From contig NZ_JOBH01000008.1 in NCBI RefSeq assembly GCF_000717745.1, positions 124,001-188,000 of the forward strand: DNA of 64,000 nt. Direction: 5' to 3'. Position numbers and translations under genes: made by a program. The notes under the pieces were generated by a model. The model did no database searches and was not told where the DNA came from. It saw only the letters and a program-made list of their open reading frames with translations. Of this stretch, positions 8,835 through 15,986 are shown piece after piece (the first letter of the stretch is position 1; every line of letters begins with the position of its first letter). Source of the DNA: Streptomyces violens (GTDB taxonomy: Bacteria; Actinomycetota; Actinomycetes; Streptomycetales; Streptomycetaceae).

Positions 8835-9188
8835 TCAGAAGCCGCAGTACACGCTGGAGCCGTAGTCGCTCAGCAGGTCGTCGCGGACCCAGCCGGTGAC
8901 ACCCGTGCTGTCGTTTCTGAGGTACGTCCAGGTGTAGTCGCCGGCCACCGTGTAGCAGTGGTAGTCGAGCCGGTGGCCGGAGTAGGCGATGCCCTTGCTC
9001 ACACAGCCGGTGCTGGACCCGCTGCGCTGGTTGGCGCCGCTCGCGGTGGCGTTCCAGGCGCTTCCGTCCTTGTCGGCGGCGGTCTTGCCGCAGGACGCGG
9101 CGGCCACCGCCGGAGTGGAAAGGGTGAACGGCAGGCAGACGGCCACCGCCGCGATGGCGGGCAGAACGGCTGCGAGTCGACGCTTCAT
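8835..9188 (-). CDS. Small secreted SH3-like protein
   Basis: The protein has 117 residues. A signal peptide ends near PAVAAA at about residue 30. The mature part of about 87 residues has four cysteines (one early, two in the middle, one at the penultimate position), suggesting two disulfides. It contains a YTWTYLRNDSTGVTGWVRDD core like bacterial SH3 (SH3b) domains. Such domains often bind peptidoglycan or are secreted in actinobacteria without a known role. The ATG follows GGGGGA. It converges on the pstS-like gene. I do not recognise a specific function. Confidence 0.75.
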   Translation of the reverse strand: MKRRLAAVLPAIAAVAVCLPFTLSTPAVAAASCGKTAADKDGSAWNATASGANQRSGSSTGCVSKGIAYSGHRLDYHCYTVAGDYTWTYLRNDSTGVTGWVRDDLLSDYGSSVYCGF

Positions 9189-9212
9189 GAAATCCCCCAG
9201 TTGCATTCTTTT

Positions 9213-9236
9213 GTTGGCACCGCTGTTGGCACCGCT
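9213..9236. repeat. Tandem 12-bp repeat GTTGGCACCGCT x2
   Basis: Two exact copies abut, and a degenerate third (TGTCGGCACGGCT) follows. They lie 25-48 nt upstream of the SH3-like gene, which reads leftward, within its promoter or 5' UTR zone. This could be a repeated activator site. The rest of the 253-bp gap 9189-9441 holds the promoters of two divergent genes. Confidence 0.4.
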
Positions 9237-9325
9237 TGTCGGCACGGCTCCTGCTTGCCGGGTGGCCTGAAGCAAGAACAGTGACCACTGCACCGCGTGG
9301 GATGCACGTGGCGTTAGTACGATCC

Positions 9326-9336
9326 TGTTCTGAACA
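9326..9336. promoter_or_regulatory. Perfect 11-bp palindrome TGTTCTGAACA upstream of the two-component genes
   Basis: TGTTC and GAACA are exact inverted arms about one T. It lies about 105 nt before the response-regulator start, in the shared intergenic region. It is shorter than a classic SOS box. The binding protein is unknown. Confidence 0.35.
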
Positions 9337-9441
9337 TGGCGAAGAAAGCATTCCGCCCCGGAGTGACCGATTTCGGGTGTCCGCGAGGCCGAAAAGCCGC
9401 TACGGGCGCACAAATTGGCACATGACGTGAGGAGAGGCACG

Positions 9442-10161
9442 TTGAGCGCTCGCATACTGGTCGCCGAGGACGACGTGAAACAGGCCCGCCTGATCCGGCT
9501 CTACCTGGAGCGGGAGGGGAACGAGGTGCAGGTCGTCGGCGACGGCCGCGCCGCCGTGGACCGGGCCCGCTCCTCCCGGCCCGACCTCATCGTGCTCGAC
9601 GTGATGATGCCGAACGTCGACGGACTCGACGTCTGCCGCATCCTGCGCGCCGAGTCCCAGGTCCCGATCCTGCTGCTCACCGCGCGCACCACGGAGGAGG
9701 ACATGCTGCTGGGGCTGGACCTCGGGGCCGACGACTACATGACCAAGCCGTACAGCCCACGCGAACTCACCGCGCGGGTCCGGGCGTTGTTACGGCGGGC
9801 GAAGGCGGCGGGGCGTACGGAGCCCGCCGTGCTCACGGTCGGGGACCTGGAGATCGACACCGCGCGCTTCGAGGTGCGGGTGGCCGGGGAGCCGGTGGTG
9901 CTGACCGGCAAGGAGTTCGCCATTCTGACCGTGCTCGCGGGCGAGCCCGGCCGCGCGTTCACGCGGGCCCAGATCATCGACCGGGTCTTCGGGTTCGATC
10001 AGAACGTCCTGGAGCGCACGGTCGACGCGCATGTGATGAACCTCCGGCGGAAGCTGGAGAAGGGGGGCGGCCCCGACGGACCGCGGTATGTGGAGACGGT
10101 GTACGGGCGGGGTTACCGGCTGGCGGCCGGGCAGTCCGGCCCGGAAGGGGCGGCACGGTGA
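9442..10161 (+). CDS. OmpR-family response regulator
   Basis: The protein has 239 residues from TTG 9442, chosen because GGAGAGG lies just before it. GTG 9427 is an alternative that lacks a good ribosome site. The receiver domain covers residues 1-120, with acidic pocket EDD (9-11), phosphoacceptor Asp53 in VLDVMMP, and Lys in the MTKPYSPRE loop. The C-terminal winged helix (about 135-230) has the RTVDAHVMNLRRKLE recognition region. The kinase gene overlaps its end by 4 nt. The pair converges on an ABC operon whose promoter has 11-bp direct repeats, its likely target. Confidence 0.93.
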   Translation: MSARILVAEDDVKQARLIRLYLEREGNEVQVVGDGRAAVDRARSSRPDLIVLDVMMPNVDGLDVCRILRAESQVPILLLTARTTEEDMLLGLDLGADDYMTKPYSPRELTARVRALLRRAKAAGRTEPAVLTVGDLEIDTARFEVRVAGEPVVLTGKEFAILTVLAGEPGRAFTRAQIIDRVFGFDQNVLERTVDAHVMNLRRKLEKGGGPDGPRYVETVYGRGYRLAAGQSGPEGAAR

Positions 10162-11798
10162 GTTTCCGGCTGCGGGCGCTCGCCCTGCTGATGCTCGTCG
10201 CGATGGCCGCCACGGCGGCGACCGCCTGGCTGACGTGGCGTCAGGCGACGCGGCAGGCCGCCGATTCCGTCACCGCCGGGCGGCAGGTGGTCTCCCGTAT
10301 CACCGGCGAGCTGTACGCCTACGGCTTCGCGCACGGCACCTGGGAAGGCATCTCCCCCACGGTGAGCCGGCTGGCGAAGGACACCGGACAGCGGATCTGG
10401 GTCGCCACGGAGGCCGACGAGCTGCTCGCCGACTCCGACGCGCTCACGGGCCGCGAGCCGCGCGCGGTGAGCCGGCAGCCCCCGGTCCTGGTCGACCCGC
10501 GCCCCACCCTGCGGCTGCCGACGGACCAGGTACCGCTGGCCTCGGTCAAGCGCACGGTCACCGCGATCGGCGAGTACCGGTCGGCCGCGGCCTACGCAGC
10601 CTGCCTCACCCGGGCCGGGGCCAAGGTGACGGCCCGCCCGAACAGCATCGGCGTGCCCCGCGTCAGTACGGACGGCACAGTGCCGGGGCAGTGCGAGGAG
10701 CCGGCGGCGGCATCCGACCCGAAAGCCGCCCGAGACCACGCGGCGGTCCAGAAGTGCGCGGACGAACGGCGGTTCGCCACCTGCCTGCAGCGGACCTTCG
10801 ACGAACGGATCGGCTCGGCCGCACCACCTCGGCTCCAGGTCCGCCTCGGGGTGCGCGACGAATCCCCGCCCACCCTCGCCGCCGCGCCCACCGTGGCCGT
10901 CGCGGTCGGGGTCGCCCTCGCGGCCATCCTCGGCGCACTGCTGCTGAGCAGGGCCGTACTGCGCCCGATCCGCGCCCTGACGCTGGCCGCCCGGGGACTG
11001 GGGGACGGCGAGCTGGGGCAGCGGGTCCCGGTCTCCGGACGGGACGAGATCGCCGAACTGGGGCGGGCCTTCAACCGGATGGCCGACTCCCTCCAGGCCG
11101 GCGAGGAACGCCAGCGCCGCCTCACCGGCGACATCGCGCACGAGCTGCGCACTCCCCTGGCCAACCTGCGCGGCTACCTGGAAGCACTGCAGGACGGGGT
11201 CGTGGAGCCGACGCCCGAACTCCTCGCGTCCCTCCACGAGGAGGCGATGCTGCAGCAGCGGATCGTGGACGACCTGCAGGACCTGGCGCTGGCCGAGGCC
11301 GGCGCGCTCACCTACCACCGCGCCGACGTCGACCTGCGCGACCTGCTGGACACCTGCCGCACCGCCCACCGCGCCCAGGCCGAGAGCGCCGGTGTCGCGC
11401 TGGAACTGGCGGCGCCGCAGCCGACGTACACGGTCGCCGACGCCGACCGGCTGCGCCAGGTCATCGGCAATCTGGTCGGCAACGCGATCCGGGCCACGGC
11501 GCCGGGCGGCACGGTCACACTGGCCCTGGCCTCCCGCGACGACCTGGCGGTCCTCCAGGTCCGGGACACCGGCACGGGCATAGCGGCCGAGGACCTGCCG
11601 CACCTCTTCGACCGCTTCTGGCGCGCGGACGCGGCCCGGGGCCGCGCCACCGGCGGCAGCGGCCTGGGCCTGTCCATCGCCCGGCAGATCGTGCACGACC
11701 ACCGGGGGACGATCGAGGTCGCGAGCACGGTGGGGGTGGGGACGGTCTTCACTGTGACGCTGCCGCTCGGTCACGGGGGCATGGACGGCACCGGCTGA
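10158..11798 (+). CDS. Sensor histidine kinase
   Basis: The protein has 546 residues. GTG at 10158 overlaps the regulator stop, giving translational coupling. The first TM is at about 5-25, then an extracytoplasmic part of about 210 residues, a second TM at about 240-262, HAMP, HisKA with His328 in DIAHELRTPL, and a HATPase with DTGTGIA and GGSGLGLS. The outer segment has four cysteines (in YAACLTRAG, GQCEEP, VQKCADE and ATCLQRT), so disulfides may shape the ligand site. It probably senses envelope stress or an antimicrobial compound, inferred from the converging MacB-like operon. Confidence 0.92.
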   Translation: MSFRLRALALLMLVAMAATAATAWLTWRQATRQAADSVTAGRQVVSRITGELYAYGFAHGTWEGISPTVSRLAKDTGQRIWVATEADELLADSDALTGREPRAVSRQPPVLVDPRPTLRLPTDQVPLASVKRTVTAIGEYRSAAAYAACLTRAGAKVTARPNSIGVPRVSTDGTVPGQCEEPAAASDPKAARDHAAVQKCADERRFATCLQRTFDERIGSAAPPRLQVRLGVRDESPPTLAAAPTVAVAVGVALAAILGALLLSRAVLRPIRALTLAARGLGDGELGQRVPVSGRDEIAELGRAFNRMADSLQAGEERQRRLTGDIAHELRTPLANLRGYLEALQDGVVEPTPELLASLHEEAMLQQRIVDDLQDLALAEAGALTYHRADVDLRDLLDTCRTAHRAQAESAGVALELAAPQPTYTVADADRLRQVIGNLVGNAIRATAPGGTVTLALASRDDLAVLQVRDTGTGIAAEDLPHLFDRFWRADAARGRATGGSGLGLSIARQIVHDHRGTIEVASTVGVGTVFTVTLPLGHGGMDGTG

Positions 11799-11810
11799 GT
11801 CCCATCGCCG

Positions 11811-13034
11811 TCACGACCCCGCGAGCGCCTCGGTCGGGGAGAGCCGGCCGGCCCGTACCGCCGGGTAGAGGCCCGCTGTCGCGCCGATCAGCAGCGTGAC
11901 GGCGATGCCCGCGCCGGCGGCCCATACCGGTACCTCGGTCGGCCAGTCCCGTACGGAGGCGTACGCGGCGGTGATCGCCGTACCGAGTACCGTCCCGCCG
12001 AGGCCGCCCAGCGCGGACAGCAGCAGCGACTCGGCGACGAACTGGCCGCGGATCTGGCCGCTGGTGGCGCCCAGCGCGCGGCGCAGACCGATCTCCGGGC
12101 GGCGTTCGAGCACCGAGATCACCATGGTGTTGCCCACTCCGACGCCGCCCACCAGCAGCGCGACCCCGCCGAGGCCGAGCAGCAACCCGGTCAACGCGGA
12201 CTCGGTGGCCTCCCGGGCGGCCAGCGCGTCGGAGGGCCGGGAGACCAGCACCTCGTTCGGCTGCGCCGGGTTCGCGGTGGCCGCGAGGACATCGCGAACC
12301 GCCGTCACGCGGTCGTCCCGGGCACGTACGTACACGGTCGACGGATGGCCGTCGAAGTGCAGATACGTCCGCGCCGCCTGCCACCCGACCAGCGCCGAAC
12401 TGTCGATCTCCGGGGCGAGCGGCGCCGGTTCCAGCACGCCCACGAGCGAGAACCACTTGCCGCCCAGCCACAGCCGCATCCCCGGGGTGTACGCGTCCAG
12501 CCTCCGGGCCGCCTCCGCGCCGAGTACCACCGCCGGGTACTCCTCGGTCGCCGAGGCGAGCCACCGGCCCGTACGGACGCTACCGCCGATCGCCGGCAGC
12601 AGCCGTGGCTCGGCCGCCGCCACCTGGACGCTGCTGGTCCGCCCCACGGGCACATGTTCGTTGCGGTAGACCGCGGCGCCGTCGAGCACACCGATCGCCG
12701 CCACCTGCTGCACGGGACCGATCCGCCGGATCATGGGCACCGCCTCCTCGGGGAGGCGGGTCTTGCGGCCGTCGGGGGTCTGGCCGGGGGCGACGCGCAG
12801 CATGTTGGTGCCCAGCGCGTCGAGCCTGCGGTCGACCTCGGCCCGGCTGGAGCTGGAGATGCCGACGACGGCGACCATCGCGGCGACCCCGATCGCGATC
12901 CCCAGCGCAGACAGGAAGACCCGCAGCGGGCGGGTGCGCAGCCCGGTACCGCCGAGCCGGAGGATGTCGGCGGGGGTCAGGCGGGCGGGGCGCAATGAGG
13001 TCGTGCGCCCTCGCGTTCGCCCTCGGCGGCTCAT
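11811..13034 (-). CDS. MacB/FtsX-type ABC transporter permease
   Basis: The protein has 407 residues. A first TM follows [15 protein letters not shown] (about 38-60). A large external MacB periplasmic-core-like domain covers about 65-280, and three TMs occupy about 290-400, ending with [17 protein letters not shown], the family tail. MacB-type permeases are mechanotransmitters, not channels. They work with an ATPase and an adaptor to expel peptides or act on the wall. The start overlaps the ATPase stop by 4 nt. It is the last gene of the operon that begins at 15689; only 12 nt separate its stop from the converging kinase gene. Confidence 0.9.
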   Translation of the reverse strand: MSRRGRTRGRTTSLRPARLTPADILRLGGTGLRTRPLRVFLSALGIAIGVAAMVAVVGISSSSRAEVDRRLDALGTNMLRVAPGQTPDGRKTRLPEEAVPMIRRIGPVQQVAAIGVLDGAAVYRNEHVPVGRTSSVQVAAAEPRLLPAIGGSVRTGRWLASATEEYPAVVLGAEAARRLDAYTPGMRLWLGGKWFSLVGVLEPAPLAPEIDSSALVGWQAARTYLHFDGHPSTVYVRARDDRVTAVRDVLAATANPAQPNEVLVSRPSDALAAREATESALTGLLLGLGGVALLVGGVGVGNTMVISVLERRPEIGLRRALGATSGQIRGQFVAESLLLSALGGLGGTVLGTAITAAYASVRDWPTEVPVWAAGAGIAVTLLIGATAGLYPAVRAGRLSPTEALAGS

Positions 13035-13771
13035 CGCTGCTCCTCGGTTCTGGTGGGGCCGCTGTCGGCGATGATCCGGCCGTCGCGCATTTCCACCCGC
13101 CGGTCGAAGGCCGTGGCCATCTCCCGGTCGTGGGTGATGACCACCACCGTGGTGCCGGCCGTGTGCAGATCGCGCAGCAGCTCCAGTACCGCGGCGCCGG
13201 AGGCCGAGTCGAGGTTGCCGGTGGGCTCGTCGGCGAGCAGCAGGGCCGGCTCGCCGATGACTGCGCGGGCGACCGCGGCCCGCTGCCGCTCGCCGCCGGA
13301 GAGCTGGTGCGGAAGGTGGTCGATCCGGTGGTCGAGACCCACCCGGGTCAGCGCGTCCGCCGCCCTGCGCCGGCGTTCGCGCAGCGGTACACCGGCGTAC
13401 AGCAGCCCGTCGGCGACGGTGTCCAACACCGGTACGCCCACGGCCAGATGGAACTGCTGGAACACGAAGCCGATGCGCTGCGCGCGCAGTGCGGAGACCT
13501 CGCGGTCGGACAACTCGGCGATCGGGTGGCCGTCGACGGTGACCCGGCCGCTGGACGGCCGGTCGAGCGTACCCATGAGATGCAGCATGGTCGACTTTCC
13601 CGAGCCGGAGTGGCCGACGACGCAGGCCAGTTCGCCGTATTCGATGGTCAGGTCCACTCCGTCGACCGCGGTGACATGGCCGGGGTAGGTCTTCGACACG
13701 GCCTCGAACCGGACGACGGGAGTGCCGGGTTGCGGCTTCGGCGGGCCCGGCGAGCGGGTCGCTGAGGTCAC
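13031..13771 (-). CDS. MacB/LolD-type ABC transporter ATPase
   Basis: The protein has 246 residues from GTG 13771, overlapping the adaptor stop by 4 nt. Walker [10 protein letters not shown] lies at residues 53-61, then signature LSGGERQR, Walker [14 protein letters not shown] and the switch His in VVVITHD. The [17 protein letters not shown]-loop region is typical of the LolD/MacB branch. It powers the permease encoded next. Coupled overlaps on both sides show a single complex made from one mRNA. Confidence 0.95.
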   Translation of the reverse strand: MTSATRSPGPPKPQPGTPVVRFEAVSKTYPGHVTAVDGVDLTIEYGELACVVGHSGSGKSTMLHLMGTLDRPSSGRVTVDGHPIAELSDREVSALRAQRIGFVFQQFHLAVGVPVLDTVADGLLYAGVPLRERRRRAADALTRVGLDHRIDHLPHQLSGGERQRAAVARAVIGEPALLLADEPTGNLDSASGAAVLELLRDLHTAGTTVVVITHDREMATAFDRRVEMRDGRIIADSGPTRTEEQR

Positions 13772-15069
13772 TTGGGAATCCTCACCTTCATGCCCTCGTG
13801 GACCTCGGGCCCGCTCACCTCGACGCGACCGTTGGCGAACAGGCCGGTCTTCACAGGTACGAACTTGCTTGTCCCCTCGGCCAGTTCCAGACCGTGGCCG
13901 CCCTCGGCCAGGGCGACGAGGGAGGCGACCGGTACGGTCAGTACGCTCTTCCGCTGCTCGACCACATAGCGCACGGTGACCGGGCCGCTCTCCATCCTGC
14001 CCAGCGCGTCCTGGTCGTCGAAGGTGATCACCACGGACACGGTGGCCGCCTTCGTGTCCGCGTCGCCACCGCCCTCCGCGCCTTCGGTGTTCCCCTCGCC
14101 CTCGGCGGCGGAGGCGTCCTTGCCCACGCTCGCGACCTTGCCCGGCACGGAGCGCCCGTCCGGGAGTTCCACGGTGACCTCGCTGCCCCGGCGTGCCCAG
14201 TCCGTGTCGGCGGCGGGCGCGGCCACGGTGACCATGCGGGAGGTACGGGTGTAACTCACCGGGCTGCCGGCGGCCTCGGCCCCGACGCGCACGCTGGTGC
14301 CGGCGATCCGTACGGGACCGGACGCGTAGACGATGTCACCGGCGTCGACCCTGCCGGTCTGGGGCAGGCCGAGGTCCTTCTGCCAGCGCTTGACGGCGTC
14401 GGCGGTCAGCGTGGTGTACGTGTCGTCCACGGTGAAGCCGGAGTAGCCGAGGGCCTGGAGGTTGGTCTCGAACTGCTTGACGTCCATGCCGCGGAGTGGG
14501 GTCGGCTGGGAGGGTGGGGCGGGCTGCTGCTGCGGCGGAGTGCCACCATCGATGTCGGTGACTCCGTCGGTGTCCTTCGTGCCGCCGGCGCTCCCGTCGG
14601 TGTTTTTGGGCCCGTCGGCGCCCGCGGTGCCGTCAGCGCCCGCGGGCGCCGTTTCCGGCTCCACCATGCCCAGATCGCGGTACATCGGCAGGCTGCCGTA
14701 CAGCAGCACCACCGGACGGTCGTCGACGCGCAGTACGGTCCCGCCGCGCCGTATCGTCCGGTCCGTTTCGGGCAGCCAGGTCACCGTTCCCTTCGCCTTG
14801 ACGGGGAACGGGACCTCGGGCCCGTGGCCGAGCCGGCCGTCGATCTCCGTCTGGTCGGTCAGCGTGCCACGGGTGACCGGTACCGCCTGGCTGCTCCTGC
14901 CCTCCCCCGTTTGACCGGCGTCCGCGCCGCCCCCGCCCAGCCCGAGGGCGCCGACCGTACTGACCCCGGCGACCAGGAGAATCCCGGCCCCCACGAGCAC
15001 GGGGCCGCGCCTGGGCCGCCCGGTTCTCCGGCCGTCGGCGCGGCTCTCCGATTCCCGTCCCGTTTCCAT
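13768..15069 (-). CDS. Efflux adaptor (membrane fusion protein) with peptidoglycan-binding-like domain
   Basis: The protein has 433 residues. ATG 15069 lies behind AGGAAG; the open frame extends further upstream without a better start. A basic N-terminus, one TM (about 28-50) and a beta-barrel segment precede a linker rich in Gly, Asp, Thr and Pro (about 150-200). Then comes a PG_binding_1-like stretch ([17 protein letters not shown] onward, about 205-250) before the C-terminal barrel parts. This adaptor type sits between a MacB-like permease and the cell wall in Gram-positives. Its operon neighbours are the ABC pair and a lipoprotein. Confidence 0.85.
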   Translation of the reverse strand: METGRESESRADGRRTGRPRRGPVLVGAGILLVAGVSTVGALGLGGGGADAGQTGEGRSSQAVPVTRGTLTDQTEIDGRLGHGPEVPFPVKAKGTVTWLPETDRTIRRGGTVLRVDDRPVVLLYGSLPMYRDLGMVEPETAPAGADGTAGADGPKNTDGSAGGTKDTDGVTDIDGGTPPQQQPAPPSQPTPLRGMDVKQFETNLQALGYSGFTVDDTYTTLTADAVKRWQKDLGLPQTGRVDAGDIVYASGPVRIAGTSVRVGAEAAGSPVSYTRTSRMVTVAAPAADTDWARRGSEVTVELPDGRSVPGKVASVGKDASAAEGEGNTEGAEGGGDADTKAATVSVVITFDDQDALGRMESGPVTVRYVVEQRKSVLTVPVASLVALAEGGHGLELAEGTSKFVPVKTGLFANGRVEVSGPEVHEGMKVRIPK

Positions 15070-15113
15070 GGCTTCCTGTCCCCGCCCGTCGGATCCTGTC
15101 CCTGCCCTGCCCG

Positions 15114-15689
15114 TCAGCCCTTGGGCGTGGGCGCGTTCTCCGGGATGCCGATGATCGAGGCGCACTCGCGCGCGGCCCGCTTCGCACCCGCCGACGTGGA
15201 ATCCCACTGGACGTCCCGGAAGTGGCCGTCCTCACCGGTGTCGGGGAAGTCGGGAGCGCCGTGCTCCTGCATGCACTTCGCGTACTCCCGGTTCTTCCCG
15301 ATCTCCTCCTTGGAGAGCTCGGGCTGCTGCTCCTTCTGGACGCTGTCGGGGACGGGCAGGCTGAGGTCCGCGCACTTCTCCTGCGCCTGGAGGGCCTTCT
15401 GGTCGCGCTTCCACTTGGCGTTGTCGCCGAAGTCGACCCGGCCCTTGGCGTCCGGGTCGGGAACATCGAGCCCCGCGTCACGCAGGCACTTGACCCACTT
15501 GCGCTGGCCCTCGACGTACTCGGCCAACTCGCCGGCGCTGCTCTTGGTCGCGCCGGCGCCGGCCTTGCCGTTACCGGCGGACGCGATGTCGTCCCCGCCG
15601 TCGTCGCTCCCGCAGCCGGTCACCGTCAGCGCCATCACCGACACCGCCCCGACCAGCAACCGTCCCCCGAACCACCGACGCGAACCCAT
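15114..15689 (-). CDS. Lipoprotein of the ABC operon
   Basis: The protein has 191 residues. ATG 15689 is chosen since GAGGAG lies 7 nt before it; an in-frame ATG 15 nt upstream has no room for a ribosome site. Lipobox TVTGC gives Cys26. The mature part is charged and helical, with four cysteines (CLRDAG, CADLS, CMQEHG, CASII), and matches the pattern of small Streptomyces lipoproteins found beside MacB-like transporters. It is the first gene of the operon, 44 nt before the adaptor start, and may bind the exported compound or regulate the pump. Exact role unknown. Confidence 0.75.
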   Translation of the reverse strand: MGSRRWFGGRLLVGAVSVMALTVTGCGSDDGGDDIASAGNGKAGAGATKSSAGELAEYVEGQRKWVKCLRDAGLDVPDPDAKGRVDFGDNAKWKRDQKALQAQEKCADLSLPVPDSVQKEQQPELSKEEIGKNREYAKCMQEHGAPDFPDTGEDGHFRDVQWDSTSAGAKRAARECASIIGIPENAPTPKG

Positions 15690-15744
15690 CGCAGCGCTCC
15701 TCATCCCTCGGCCACCGCCCGGCCCACCGAGGCCGGACGCGCCG

Positions 15745-15794
15745 AATGTAGAACCGCCCTGATGAAGAACCTATGAAGAAGCCATCAAGAACTT
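15745..15794 (-). promoter_or_regulatory. ABC-operon promoter with three 11-bp direct repeats
   Basis: Units at 15762-15772, 15773-15783 and 15784-15794 each start with ATGAAGAA or ATCAAGAA (TTCTTCAT/TTCTTGAT on the transcribed side), exactly 11 bp apart. A -10 TACATT (minus strand, 15745-15750) lies so that the missing -35 would fall inside the repeats. This is how OmpR-family regulators activate. The regulator at 9442 is the obvious candidate. The rest of the 297-bp gap 15690-15986 shows only a short CGAACCGAA duplication. Confidence 0.65.
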
Positions 15795-15986
15795 CTCCGC
15801 ACGAACCGAACGAACCGAACGACAACGATCCGAGCGAGAAACGACCTGTAGGGATGCCAGACGGTCATGTTGTGTCGTGCGCAAGGCACGCCGTGTGCTC
15901 GCTCGCTAGCGTGGGGCGGACTTCTCGCCTGGCCAGGGAAAAAAGGCGAAGGCACGTGGGGCTGTGCGAAGGAACGTGGGGCTGCG

